Positions 54,210-63,702 of a DNA stretch of 64,000 bases are shown one piece after another. The stretch is taken from the NCBI GenBank assembly GCA_001604275.1, contig LVBD01000049.1, positions 50,027-114,026 of the forward strand, read 5' to 3'. The translations under genes were made by a program, and so were the position numbers. Position 1 is the stretch's first letter; the number at the start of each line of letters is the position of its first letter. The notes under the pieces are model-generated. The model saw nothing but the letters and a program-made list of their open reading frames with translations. It was not told the origin of the DNA and made no database searches. Origin of the DNA: Spirochaetales bacterium Spiro_02 (GTDB lineage: Bacteria > Spirochaetota > Spirochaetia > Sphaerochaetales > Sphaerochaetaceae).

Positions 54210-55532
54210 TCACAGAGTACTGTACCGTGTTCCGGTGTAATATGCTAGCAAACCGCCGACCAGGTCAACCACTGAAGCGATCGTGATACCCGCGGAAAGA
54301 TGTATCCAAGGCTTCCATGCCGGATCCGACGTTCCGCCGGTACCGAAGGTCGTGGCGGCGGAACGAAGCCCGACCCACATGCCGAAAGCTCCGAGCGTAC
54401 GAGCCATGGAAGCATAGAAGTCGTCCCTGCGCCGTTCGATCAGATGTTCGTCGGTCATCCAACGGGGCTTGAGATCGAAAGTAATTTCACGAATCGCCGA
54501 AGTGCTTTGAAGCGAGAACGGAAGAAAGCCTTCGCGGTTTGCGACGATACTGATCGGAAGCCGTTGGTCCGTTACCAACGATGGAAGCTGCCCCTGGAAA
54601 ACACCGTCAAGAAACCAATCGGCGGTTCCCATCGCCGAACCGATCGACAATGGTCCGTAACCGGTTCTGGCAAGTTGTCCTGAAATTTCCGTCTGTTCTC
54701 CGGAACTGAGTTCAATGGTCAAGGTCTTCGCATCATAACCGAATGCGGAAAGTTCGATTGAATATGTGCCGGTTGCAAGAACCAGCCCTTCTTCGACGAA
54801 TCCTCTGTCTTCCCCATTGATACGGACCGACAGTCCCGGCACGGGGTCCTTGATCCTGAGCATTGCGACGTCGCCATCCGCATGAGCCTGGGCGAGGCCG
54901 ATACGGATCTCTTCTCGGAAGGCCTCTGCGTCCTTACGTACGATCAGCCTGTCGAGCAGCAGGGATTGGCGCTGATGCACGAAATCCCATGATACTATCC
55001 GCAACCTGCTATGGTCGCCAATCATTTCAGGCCAAACGACGAATAATTCGGCCAGACTCTCCCGGATTCCGAGCAGTGCTAGAAATTGTCCGTCGCAGAC
55101 GGAGAACAGCTTGTCATACGTTGGATCGGACGGAAAACGTACAAATTCCACGAAGACCTCCTGTGCCGGAAGTTCGACACCGGCATCAGCGATACCGGTG
55201 TCTCGTTCGGGTTCCGGAGTCAGGATATCCTCCCTGTCTTCACTCTGCCATGCTTCGTGGCGTTTGCTCAGCTCCTGCTCCCTTTCCTGTGACTGGATCA
55301 TCCCTTCCATGAAGGTCCGTTCCTGACGATCCAACCCCGCTTTCTTGGAATACTGTTCTTCGATCGTTGAAAATACCCATTCGATCTGCTCTGATGGAAT
55401 GGCCTGCGAAGAGATCTGGTACAGCCCTATGCGCCAGACCTCCGACTGAGCGGATGCAATTGCAGGGACGGACAGGCAGAGCGCGGCGGCATATAGGAAA
55501 CCGCGAAAATGCGTCCGTCGCCATAAGGACAT
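54210..55532 (-). CDS. PEGA-domain envelope protein
   Basis: The ATG at 55532 follows GGAGG by 6 nt and begins 1 bp after the prfB stop (440 aa). It has a signal peptide (about 1-32, ending AIASA), a variable, charged region (about 35-205), then a PEGA domain at about 235-290 (RINGEDRGFVEEGLVLATGTYSIELSAFGYD) with a second, weaker PEGA-like unit near 300-345, and hydrophobic segments at the C-terminus (about 390-435). PEGA domains are thought to bind surface glycan; its function here is unknown. Confidence 0.75.
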   Translation of the reverse strand: MSLWRRTHFRGFLYAAALCLSVPAIASAQSEVWRIGLYQISSQAIPSEQIEWVFSTIEEQYSKKAGLDRQERTFMEGMIQSQEREQELSKRHEAWQSEDREDILTPEPERDTGIADAGVELPAQEVFVEFVRFPSDPTYDKLFSVCDGQFLALLGIRESLAELFVVWPEMIGDHSRLRIVSWDFVHQRQSLLLDRLIVRKDAEAFREEIRIGLAQAHADGDVAMLRIKDPVPGLSVRINGEDRGFVEEGLVLATGTYSIELSAFGYDAKTLTIELSSGEQTEISGQLARTGYGPLSIGSAMGTADWFLDGVFQGQLPSLVTDQRLPISIVANREGFLPFSLQSTSAIREITFDLKPRWMTDEHLIERRRDDFYASMARTLGAFGMWVGLRSAATTFGTGGTSDPAWKPWIHLSAGITIASVVDLVGGLLAYYTGTRYSTL

Positions 55533-55533
55533 G

Positions 55534-56632
55534 CTAGGCCTCCTGGGACCAATGCAGATACGCTTCGATGAACTGGTCGATGTCACCATCCATGACCGCC
55601 TGGATGTTACCGACCTGAAGATTCGTCCTGTGGTCCTTCACCATGGTATACGGCTGGAACACGTAGGAGCGGATCTGGCTCCCCCATGCGATTTCTTTCT
55701 TTGCGATCGCATTTGCCTGGTGTTCCTTCTCCCGTTCCCGTTGATAATACTCGTACAGTCGGCTCCTCAGCATCTTGAACGCGACATCCTTGTTCATGTA
55801 CTGACTACGTTCGTTCTGGCACTGCACAACGATTCCCGTCGCATAGTGCGTGATCCTGACGGCTGAGTCGGTCTTGTTGACATGCTGTCCGCCGGCGCCG
55901 CCCGCACGATACGTATCGAGACGGTAATCTTCCGGTTTCAGTTCGATCTCTATGTCATCATCGATGACGGGTGATGCATAGACGCTCGTAAACGACGTGT
56001 GACGTCGCTTCTGGGAATCGAACGGGCTGATCCTGACAAGACGATGGACTCCGGCCTCACCTTTCAGATATCCGAACGCATATGCGCCGCCGACCCTGAT
56101 CGTCACGCTCTTGATCCCACCTTCATCCTCCTGCAGATCGAGGATCTCGCTCTTGAAGGAATGTCGCTCGACCCACCGAAGATACAGCCGCATGAGCATC
56201 TGGGCCCAGTCGCAAGCTTCCGTGCCTCCGGCGCCCGCATGGATCGATAGGAAACAATCATTCTTATCGAACTTGCCATTGAGCAACGTCTTGAGTTTCA
56301 ATGGCCGGTACTGTTCCTCGATCCTGTCGATCTGTTGTTCCAGTTCCTGAGCGTACGATTCGTCGTTCTCGTCGGCGTACAGATCGATCAGTTCCTGAGT
56401 CTCGTCGATCTGGTCGATGATCTCCTGCCAAGGAACCAGCATGTCCTTGAGCGAAGTGATTTCAGCGAATACTTTTTCAGCGTTGCCGGAATTGCTCCAG
56501 AAATCGGGAGCCAGCGTCTTCTGTTCCAGCTCCGAGATCTTGCGTTTCATCGTATCCGGGTCAAAGACGCCTCCATACGTTATAGGCTTCTTCCTTGATT
56601 GCATCGAATTGTGATTTGTTCTGAATAAACAT
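55534..56632 (-). CDS. prfB: Peptide chain release factor 2 with programmed +1 frameshift
   Basis: RF2 ends translation at UAA and UGA. The mature protein (365 aa) comes from two frames. The first, from the ATG at 56632 (AAGGAG 5 nt upstream), reads 23 codons ending WRRL and meets UGA at 56563-56561. A +1 shift then continues with DPDTMKRK to the stop at 55534. The SPF anticodon-like motif (ISPFDS) and the GGQ catalytic loop (247-249) are intact. The frameshift makes synthesis depend on RF2 level, the known autoregulation. Simple gene calling shows only the downstream frame with a wrong N-terminus. Confidence 0.95.
56560..56574 (-). promoter_or_regulatory. RF2 frameshift site
   Basis: Minus strand: internal GGAGG, 3 nt (CGT), then CTT TGA C. 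This is the canonical prfB arrangement of a Shine-Dalgarno-like stimulator directly before the CUU UGA slip codon. Confidence 0.93.
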
Positions 56633-56681
56633 GGTAACTCCTTGGCGAATGCATTTGATTGTATCTCGAAGCCGGGTTTTG

Positions 56682-58625
56682 TCAACGGCGTTCAATACGA
56701 AGGGCGAACTTGAACGTCGCATGCTCCATCGGAGTCAATGCGACGGAAAAGTACGGCAGGAGGATCGTATGGTGGTACAGCAGCTCTTTGCCGAGCAATG
56801 TCGAGCAATCGGTGTAGAAATCTTCCTTGATCAAGGAGAACCGATTGTCACATGTCAATGAAACGATTGTCTTGTTTACTTCGTCGAAAAGTCTGATGTT
56901 GCGCAGATTCTTGATATGCAAGTCGTGGTCGGTCAGAAGCTCGGTGCGCTTCGATTCGAAGGAGAACACCTGGATCACTCCCGACTTGGTTCCGATCGAC
57001 AGATTGAGTTCCGGACCATAGACGAACCGAATCGCCTCGTCACCGATATTCGCTATCTCGATATCTGCGATGATCGTGTTCTGCCTGAATTTGTACCGTT
57101 TGATGATCGACAACGGAAAGGGGATCGGCGCATCGCCATCCCAGCGGTACGTAGCCTGATACTCGCTTCCTTTTCTGTCGAGCCGATCCAAGTCGTACGG
57201 TTCGGCCCCGAGAGAAACACAGGAGTCTTGATCGTACTTGCTATATTCCTCAAGGTCTTCGCAGGAAGGAAATAGGATATCCTCGAAAATTTTCTGCTTC
57301 TTTCCGGCGATAAGGCTATTCCGTCGATCAAAAGTCTCCGACGGTCTCCCGCTGAACGTATCCGCATAGTTCCAGCCGGCGGGCAAGTAATTCAGTTCGA
57401 TGATGGATCCGCCTTTTGAATCCACCATGGCGCTGATGTTCTTTCCCAACGACAGGTATTCGTTGCGCTGGTCGAAATCGACATCAAAATCCATCGGATA
57501 TGAACAGTCCGGTTGGGTTGCAAGCAACTGTTCCGCCTCGTTGATGAGTTTGTATGCGAGTTTCCGATGAAGTGGCTGTACGGTTCCTCCGCATGTCTCG
57601 GCAATGAACGGGACTCCGCTGGAGGCTTTTTCAAGCAGAGATTCCGCACGTTTGCGGATATCTTTGTTCTTCTTGTAGTTCCGTACCGCATCCTGTACGA
57701 ACAGAAGCCGACCATAGAGCTGATTCAGTTCTTCGCTCCTCACCAGGATATCGTTGAATGATGCGATGTCGTTCGACTGGACGCTGTCCCTCCCATACCA
57801 GCCAGCTGGCAGATATCCGTATTTTTCAACCCCCGATTGCTCATCGTAGTCGTTCAGAAGCAACGTGCGCCAGTTGCGCTGTTCGCATATCTCCGAGAAA
57901 TCGGACAGAAGCGTCCAGATAGCCGTCTGTTCTGCGTCCTGTCCGCAAAGCGCTATCCCCTGGCAAAGCTGGTCGGCGTTGAGCATCATGCAACAATAGT
58001 CGTTATCTTCACCGAAAGCGCGAAGATGATCACCGATCCGATTCCTCGCCTCGTTGAAGTTGATGGCGCCGGACGAACAGGCCCGCACCGTTTCCGAGAA
58101 AACATCATCGATGGGAAAAACCTCGACCGTGCGTCCTGTCTCCTGCATGACGAATGGTTCCGGACAAAGCTGACTGCCGTGCAACTTGTCAAATGTGCTG
58201 ATCATGAGACGTGTCGCAGAGCAAAGATACATAGCGCTGATATACGATGGATTCCATATCTGATCATAGCACCAGAGCGTCTGGGCCCTGGTGCCGTAGC
58301 GCTTGCGGATATAGGTCGTGGTCCGCTCGATTTGTGCGGAACGATCTTTCATCTGGAGCAGTTGCAGTACCGGCTGATAATATCCGCCGGTCAGCAGTTC
58401 GATCTGCTCCTTCTTCACCAAATCAGTGATCAGCATGTTCACTTCAGGATGATTGCATTCAAGCCACTCCATCTCCGCGGTCGTCAGATGGACGTGCATC
58501 CGCATCTGAGGATGATTGTACAAAAATGTGAGCAAAGGCTTGAGAATACACGAAAGCACCCGTTCCAAGACGAGTGCTCCGGTACAGGTGGGAAGCTGAC
58601 TGTAGATTCCTGCCAATACTCTCAT
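56682..58625 (-). CDS. GH57 family protein with altered catalytic residues
   Basis: The 647-residue protein aligns by eye with GH57 4-alpha-glucanotransferases over its length: N-terminal barrel (about 1-270), then the C-terminal beta domains (about 375-645; MDFDVDFDQRNEYLS, NLSIGTKSG, ending FKFALRIERR). The key sites differ. HNHQP is replaced by YSQLP (8-12). The nucleophile motif WLTERVW reads WCYDQIW, with Glu changed to Asp121. The acid/base HDDGEKF region reads LNADQLC. Normal glycosidase or transferase activity is therefore doubtful. The ATG follows the rnfB stop directly with AAAGGGA upstream, so it is probably co-transcribed with rnf. Confidence 0.8.
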   Translation of the reverse strand: MRVLAGIYSQLPTCTGALVLERVLSCILKPLLTFLYNHPQMRMHVHLTTAEMEWLECNHPEVNMLITDLVKKEQIELLTGGYYQPVLQLLQMKDRSAQIERTTTYIRKRYGTRAQTLWCYDQIWNPSYISAMYLCSATRLMISTFDKLHGSQLCPEPFVMQETGRTVEVFPIDDVFSETVRACSSGAINFNEARNRIGDHLRAFGEDNDYCCMMLNADQLCQGIALCGQDAEQTAIWTLLSDFSEICEQRNWRTLLLNDYDEQSGVEKYGYLPAGWYGRDSVQSNDIASFNDILVRSEELNQLYGRLLFVQDAVRNYKKNKDIRKRAESLLEKASSGVPFIAETCGGTVQPLHRKLAYKLINEAEQLLATQPDCSYPMDFDVDFDQRNEYLSLGKNISAMVDSKGGSIIELNYLPAGWNYADTFSGRPSETFDRRNSLIAGKKQKIFEDILFPSCEDLEEYSKYDQDSCVSLGAEPYDLDRLDRKGSEYQATYRWDGDAPIPFPLSIIKRYKFRQNTIIADIEIANIGDEAIRFVYGPELNLSIGTKSGVIQVFSFESKRTELLTDHDLHIKNLRNIRLFDEVNKTIVSLTCDNRFSLIKEDFYTDCSTLLGKELLYHHTILLPYFSVALTPMEHATFKFALRIERR

Positions 58626-59474
58626 TCAATCCCTTTGCGCGACAACCTGATTCATACCTGCTTCAACGTCCCCCCCGCGCATCGGTACGATACACTTCTG
58701 CGGGCATGCGTTCGCCGCGTCTACGATCTGGGCCTGAGAGGAAGAATAGTCTATTTCGGAGAGGAAATTGACGACTTTGCATCCGGACTCAGGAAACTTA
58801 TTTTCACATATCTTACACCCGATGCACCCAACAGAACAAGCCTTTCTCACTTTTGCTCCGCTTTCATGGTTGTTGCATGCCACTACATATGTCGCGGAAG
58901 CGGGAACCATCTTGATCACTCCGTTCGGACACACCGCGGTGCATTTCTTGCATCCGATGCATAGGTCCGGATCAACGACGATCCGTCCATCTTCCTGGCG
59001 GGAAATCGCATCAGCAGGACAGACTTTGATGCAGGAACCTAGTCTCAGGCAACCACTTTTACAACTATTGTCGCCAGAAAACAATAAGGAAGCCGCATTG
59101 CAGTCGGTCATGCCCTCGTAGCGATAATCCTTGTTGGTAGTCGCCACGCTTCCGATGCAATGGACGAACGCCACCATCTTCTCGGAGACCGGCGCCGAAT
59201 CCAAACCCATGATCTCGGCCATCTTTCGGCTGAGTTCCGAGCCTCCGGGGGCGCAGAGGCCGATCGGGGCTTCTCCGGCGACGACTGCCGCCGCATAGCC
59301 GGCGCAACCAGGATAGCCGCAGCCGCCGCAGTTCGCGTTCGGCATGATCGGCTCCATCTGTGCCAGACGCGGATCCTTCGGTACTTCCAATTTTTTCGCT
59401 GCGAACGCCAGGCCGAATCCAAGTAGAAGCCCAAGACCTGTAACGACAAGAAATGCATAGAGAATGTTGATCAT
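58626..59474 (-). CDS. rnfB: Rnf complex subunit RnfB
   Basis: RnfB takes electrons from ferredoxin into the Rnf complex. The 282-residue protein has an N-terminal membrane helix (about 4-25), the 4Fe-4S motif NCGGCGYPGCAGYA (about 48-61), two ferredoxin-type clusters (CLRLGSCIKVCP, CIGCKKCTAVCP) and a further cysteine-rich end with CSVGCIGCKICENKFPESGC. AAGGAG precedes the start. It is the last rnf gene, and the GH57-like gene begins right at its stop. Confidence 0.95.
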   Translation of the reverse strand: MINILYAFLVVTGLGLLLGFGLAFAAKKLEVPKDPRLAQMEPIMPNANCGGCGYPGCAGYAAAVVAGEAPIGLCAPGGSELSRKMAEIMGLDSAPVSEKMVAFVHCIGSVATTNKDYRYEGMTDCNAASLLFSGDNSCKSGCLRLGSCIKVCPADAISRQEDGRIVVDPDLCIGCKKCTAVCPNGVIKMVPASATYVVACNNHESGAKVRKACSVGCIGCKICENKFPESGCKVVNFLSEIDYSSSQAQIVDAANACPQKCIVPMRGGDVEAGMNQVVAQRD

Positions 59475-59489
59475 CTTCAGGCTCCTTCA

Positions 59490-60083
59490 TCAAACCAAGT
59501 GCAGATTCGTCAGCAATGACTTGTCGAACGCCATGAATGCAAGCGCCATCAGTCCCGCGGAAATGAATGCGATCGGAACGCCTTTGAACGCCCTTCGGAC
59601 AGGATACATGTCTAGTCGTTCCCTGATATTGCTCATCAGGACGATCGCAAGGGTGAATCCGAGACCGGCGGCAAGTCCGGCGAAGAAGCTTTCCAATAGG
59701 TTGTAGCCTTCGGTGATATTGATGATCGCGATGCCGAGGACGGCACAGTTCGTCGTGATCAATGGAAGGAAAATTCCCAGAGCATTGTACAGAGGCGGGC
59801 TGATTTTTCTGATAATCATCTCGACAAGCTGAACCAGTGCGGCGATGACCAGAATGAACGTGATCGTCTGCAGATACGTCAGCGACAGCGGTACGAGAAT
59901 GAACTGGTACGCACACCAGCATACGACGCTCGCGATCGAAGTGACGAAAGTAACCGCCATTCCCATCCCGAGTGCGCTTTCACTGCTTTTCGATACGCCG
60001 ATGAACGGACAGAGCCCAAGAAACTGCACGAGAATGAAGTTACTGATAAAGATGTATGTGATCAGGATTGCAATATATGACAT
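59490..60083 (-). CDS. rnfA: Rnf complex subunit RnfA
   Basis: RnfA is one of the two related six-helix membrane subunits (with RnfE) that hold the intramembrane Fe-S cluster and form the ion path. The 197-residue length and LVQFLGLCPFIGVSKS and TNCAVLGIAI motifs are typical; the cysteines in these two motifs, one in each half of the inverted repeat, would ligate the cluster. Hydrophobic segments fill the whole protein. GAGAGG precedes the start; 15 bp separate it from rnfB. Confidence 0.95.
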   Translation of the reverse strand: MSYIAILITYIFISNFILVQFLGLCPFIGVSKSSESALGMGMAVTFVTSIASVVCWCAYQFILVPLSLTYLQTITFILVIAALVQLVEMIIRKISPPLYNALGIFLPLITTNCAVLGIAIINITEGYNLLESFFAGLAAGLGFTLAIVLMSNIRERLDMYPVRRAFKGVPIAFISAGLMALAFMAFDKSLLTNLHLV

Positions 60084-60087
60084 CGTA

Positions 60088-60726
60088 CTAGCCTCTCTTC
60101 TGCTTTTTTTCTGAATACCAGCCGAAGAACGCTTTGAGATAGCCCATCAGCAGCAAGGCTCCGGCAGCGAGCGTCATGATTCGAACCGGCCAGGTTCTGA
60201 GTCCGGGAATCGAGACCACTCCATCCCAGTCGCCGATAGGAATCAACGTGATGGTTCCTGCACCGAACACCTCACGAATCAATGCTATGAGCGTCAGCGC
60301 CAACGTGAATCCGATGCTCATTCCTATAGCATCCAACGCTGAATCCAGGACGGTATTCTTATTGGCGAAGGCTTCGGCGCGCCCGAGGATGATGCAGTTT
60401 ACGACGATCAGCGGAAGGTAAACGCCAAGCGCTTTGTAGACCGAAGGGACGAAGGCGTGCATCACCATTTCAACTATCGTGACGAAACTGGCAATGACGA
60501 CGACATAGGCCGGAATACGGACGCTGTCGGGAATCACGTTCTTCAACAATGAAATCATGACATTGCTGCAAAGCAGCACGAACAGGACGCCGGCGCTCAT
60601 GCCCAGCGCATTGACGACCTGCGTAGTGACGCCGAGCGTCGGGCACATTCCAAGCATGATGATGAACGTCGGGTTTTCCTTGAAGATTCCTTTGGTCAGT
60701 TCATGCAGATGTTTGTTCGCCATCAT
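60088..60726 (-). CDS. rnfE: Rnf complex subunit RnfE
   Basis: RnfE is the second six-helix subunit, homologous to RnfA but inverted in the membrane. The 212-residue protein shows the paired cysteine motifs MLGMCPTLGVTTQVVNALGM and VNCIILGRAEAFA. The ATG overlaps the rnfG stop (ATGA), and 4 bp separate its stop from the rnfA start. Confidence 0.94.
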   Translation of the reverse strand: MMANKHLHELTKGIFKENPTFIIMLGMCPTLGVTTQVVNALGMSAGVLFVLLCSNVMISLLKNVIPDSVRIPAYVVVIASFVTIVEMVMHAFVPSVYKALGVYLPLIVVNCIILGRAEAFANKNTVLDSALDAIGMSIGFTLALTLIALIREVFGAGTITLIPIGDWDGVVSIPGLRTWPVRIMTLAAGALLLMGYLKAFFGWYSEKKQKRG

Positions 60727-61277
60727 CGGCCTCCTTGCTTCCGAACGTAGTCGGATCCATAGTCAAGCGCTTTCGAAATGCCTGTGAACGTGACCGTTGC
60801 GCCACTGACAGCCTGTGCCTGGTCCGAGGAAAGCTGGGATTTGCTCGTCGGCACTTCCCCATCCCCTCCGGTTCCTATGAACTTGTCCATATACGACGGA
60901 TCTTCGCTCTTTTTTCCGATTCCTGGAGTCTCCGAATTCGACAGCATCTTGACGGCGATGATCTCTCCGGCAAGATCGTAGCTCGCCACCAGCTTCATCG
61001 CTCCTCCGTATCCGGTCGCATTCAATTCAAGGATATAGCCTGCGCTCTTTCCGTTCTGTGTCAACGGAATGATGTAGGAAACGGTATCCGATGTATCGTC
61101 GAAGCGTTTTTCTCCGATGTCGAACCCTCCGGACACTGCTTCCAGAGCCATCAATGTCTGGCTTTGGTCGTATTCGGCGATCTTGGGAGCTGTGACCGAG
61201 TTCACCCAGGCAAGAATCACCGCGGCGACCGCACAGATCAGACCGAGGATTCCGGCGACTTTGAAATATGTCTTCAT
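60723..61277 (-). CDS. rnfG: Rnf complex subunit RnfG (covalent flavoprotein)
   Basis: RnfG carries a covalent FMN outside the membrane. The ATG at 61277 (GGAGG upstream, overlapping the rnfD stop) gives 184 aa; the longer frame is a shadow of rnfD. One N-terminal helix (about 7-28) is followed by the FMN-binding domain with KMLSNSETPGIGKK and the flavinylation motif SGAT (158-161), whose Thr161 would take FMN. Attachment needs an ApbE flavin transferase, which is not in the window. Confidence 0.93.
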   Translation of the reverse strand: MKTYFKVAGILGLICAVAAVILAWVNSVTAPKIAEYDQSQTLMALEAVSGGFDIGEKRFDDTSDTVSYIIPLTQNGKSAGYILELNATGYGGAMKLVASYDLAGEIIAVKMLSNSETPGIGKKSEDPSYMDKFIGTGGDGEVPTSKSQLSSDQAQAVSGATVTFTGISKALDYGSDYVRKQGGR

Positions 61278-62395
61278 GACTTCGCCTCCTTCTGCGGCTT
61301 GATGGCGCCGAACCGCTTCGGCAATACATAGCGTTCGATCGTAGGATTCACTATGTTCATCAGCAGAATGGCCAGCGATACCGCTTCGGGCAATGATCCG
61401 AAATATCGGAAGAGGAATGTGAAGAACCCGCAGCCTATGCCGAAGATGATCTGCCCTTTGCCTGTCGTCGGAGATGTGACCATGTCGGTGGCCATGAAAA
61501 ATGCACCGAGGATCAGACCGCCGGAAACTAGTGCGCTCAACGCTTCGCCATGGAACAGTCCCAGACCGGACCGAATCCCGCCGAACACCCAGACGAACAG
61601 AGCAAAGGATCCGAGGTATGAAACAGGAATCTGCCATGTAATGATTTTCTTGCAGAGCAGATAGATGGCTCCAACGAGCAGCAGGATTGTCGAAACCTCG
61701 CCGATGCATCCGGCGACATTGCCGAAGAACGAGTCGATCGTATAGGGAGAGACCGCTTTTCCAAGTGCATCGGAGATACCTTGGGCGAATCTGGTTGCGG
61801 GATACCCCTCTTGAGCCAGAATCCGCCATGTTTCGAGCCCTGCGCCGGATCCCGAGCCGACCGCGGTCTTGATGAGACCCAGCGGTGTTGCGCTGGATAC
61901 CGCGTCGGCGACTTTCGAAGCTCCGGAGACGGAAAGCGGAAGAGCATCAACCAACGTGCGCGGGGTGGAGAATGTGCTCATCGCGCTTGTAAACGAAAAG
62001 AACACGAACACGCGTCCACCGAGCGCCGGGTTCATCCAGTTCGCCCCCAGTCCGCCGAACGACCACTTCACTACGAAAATAGCGAAAGCCGATGCGACGA
62101 CAGGAATGAAAAGCGGTATCGCAGGAGGCATGTTCATGCCGACGAGCAACCCCGTCAGAAATGCCGATCCATCCACAATAGTATTCTTGCCGTCGATCCT
62201 GCAAAGGAGATATTCGACGAGGACGGCGCTTGTAATGGATATCAGCAGTACCAGCAGCGCCCTCCATCCGAATACATAGACACCCCACAGCGCGGCTGGA
62301 GCCAATGCCGCGCTGACAGACCACATGATCGGCGCAGTGCCGGAGTTGGCATGGATATGCGGGGAGGTCGATACAGTCCTTGATGGTTGATTCAT
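61274..62395 (-). CDS. rnfD: Rnf complex subunit RnfD
   Basis: RnfD is the large membrane subunit with a second covalent FMN. The ATG at 62395 overlaps the rnfC stop and has GGAGG 9 nt upstream (373 aa). Membrane helices run through the protein; the cofactor motif, usually SGAT-P, reads SSATPL with Thr170, so one glycine is replaced by serine. The motif FGGLGANWMNPALGGRVF is conserved. It is in the standard C-D-G-E-A-B order. Confidence 0.93.
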   Translation of the reverse strand: MNQPSRTVSTSPHIHANSGTAPIMWSVSAALAPAALWGVYVFGWRALLVLLISITSAVLVEYLLCRIDGKNTIVDGSAFLTGLLVGMNMPPAIPLFIPVVASAFAIFVVKWSFGGLGANWMNPALGGRVFVFFSFTSAMSTFSTPRTLVDALPLSVSGASKVADAVSSATPLGLIKTAVGSGSGAGLETWRILAQEGYPATRFAQGISDALGKAVSPYTIDSFFGNVAGCIGEVSTILLLVGAIYLLCKKIITWQIPVSYLGSFALFVWVFGGIRSGLGLFHGEALSALVSGGLILGAFFMATDMVTSPTTGKGQIIFGIGCGFFTFLFRYFGSLPEAVSLAILLMNIVNPTIERYVLPKRFGAIKPQKEAKS

Positions 62396-63702
62396 TTCTT
62401 CTTCCTCCCCATTTTCTTGCCTGTCTTCATTCCATGGACCAACGGAAGATGCGCGGGACACACATATGCGCAACAACCGCATTCCTTGCAATCCATCAGA
62501 CCGAGTTTCATCGCCTCTTCATAGTTCTCATGCGATATATTTCGATACAGCCGATTCGGTGTCAGCCCCATCGGACAAGCTGCGACGCACCGTCCGCAGG
62601 AGATGCAAGGTGTGGAAGCTACCGACTTCGAGGCAGGAAGCGCAAGGATTCCGCTGGTTCCCTTCGCCACAGGAGTCTGATCGTCATAGAACGCGAAGCC
62701 CATCATCGGGCCCCCGGAGACCAGTTTCTCAGGTTCGGTGGAAAAGCCGCCGCAGAATGCAATGAGATCGGCGACTTTCGTCCCGATCGGAGCAAGGATG
62801 TTCTTCGGAGTGGCGATGCATTCGCCGGTGACGGTCATGACCCGCTCCATGAGCGGCTTATGGTATGCGCAGGCTTCATAGACGGCGTAGCAGGTGCCGA
62901 TATTGCAGACGATCGCCCCTACGTCGAGCGGAAGTTTTCCGGAAGGGATCTCTTTTCTGATCGTGGCTTTCAGCAACTGTTTTTCATCGCCCTGGGGGTA
63001 TTTCATCTTCAAGCTCATGACATCGATCGGATAGCCGAGCGCTGCGATCCTCTCTTTCAGTCTGGCGATAGCATCGGGTTTGTTCATTTCAACGCCGATG
63101 ATGATATGCTTCGGGTCAGTGATTCTCGCAGCGATCATGATTCCGGTCAAGGCGCCGTCGGTCCGCTCGAGCATCACTCTGTGGTCGGCGGTCAGATACG
63201 GTTCGCACTCGACACCGTTGATGACGAGATAATCGACGGACTTCCCTTTCGGAACCGTCAGCTTTACATGGGCGGGGAAAGTCGCTCCTCCAAGACCGAC
63301 GATGCCCATGTCCTTTACGACTGAAAGCAGTTCTTCAGGTTTCTGCGCCTGCCAGTCCACCCGTTGATAGGCATCTTCCGGCTGCTGTTCGTCGGGAATG
63401 ATTACGAACGCATCGCAGGATACGCTGTTCGCAAGGGTGACTTTTCTGATTTCCTTGATCGTTCCTGTTACGGGACTATGGACATCGGCGCTGATGAAGC
63501 CGGATGCGACTCCGATTTTCTCGCCTCTGGTGACGACATCGCCTTTTTGTTTCGTTGGTGCAGCTGGTGCGCCAAGATGCTGGGACAACGAAACGATCAG
63601 CTCCGAGGGGACGGGTAGCTTCTCAATGGCATGTCCACAGCTCAATACCTTCTTATCATCGGGGTGGACGCCACCCTTTCTGAACGTGGGTATCCTCTGC
63701 AT
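62392..63702 (-). CDS. rnfC: Rnf complex subunit RnfC
   Basis: RnfC is the NADH-side subunit. The ATG at 63702, 6 nt after GGAG, gives 436 aa; the upstream extension has no site. It starts TFRKGGVHPDDKK, a typical RnfC beginning, then shows GLGGATFPAHVK (NADH/FMN-binding), NGVECEPYLTADH and two 4Fe-4S motifs, CISCGRCVAACP and CKECGCCAYVCP, near 360-415. The basic end KKMGRKKK closes it. It is the first gene of the rnf operon. Confidence 0.95.
   Translation of the reverse strand: MQRIPTFRKGGVHPDDKKVLSCGHAIEKLPVPSELIVSLSQHLGAPAAPTKQKGDVVTRGEKIGVASGFISADVHSPVTGTIKEIRKVTLANSVSCDAFVIIPDEQQPEDAYQRVDWQAQKPEELLSVVKDMGIVGLGGATFPAHVKLTVPKGKSVDYLVINGVECEPYLTADHRVMLERTDGALTGIMIAARITDPKHIIIGVEMNKPDAIARLKERIAALGYPIDVMSLKMKYPQGDEKQLLKATIRKEIPSGKLPLDVGAIVCNIGTCYAVYEACAYHKPLMERVMTVTGECIATPKNILAPIGTKVADLIAFCGGFSTEPEKLVSGGPMMGFAFYDDQTPVAKGTSGILALPASKSVASTPCISCGRCVAACPMGLTPNRLYRNISHENYEEAMKLGLMDCKECGCCAYVCPAHLPLVHGMKTGKKMGRKKK

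Noticed and set aside
56563..56685. Upstream extension of the prfB downstream frame (start at 56685)
   Set aside because: The zero-frame start at 56632 with a good ribosome-binding site and the canonical frameshift site explain the gene; the extension has no RF2 similarity.
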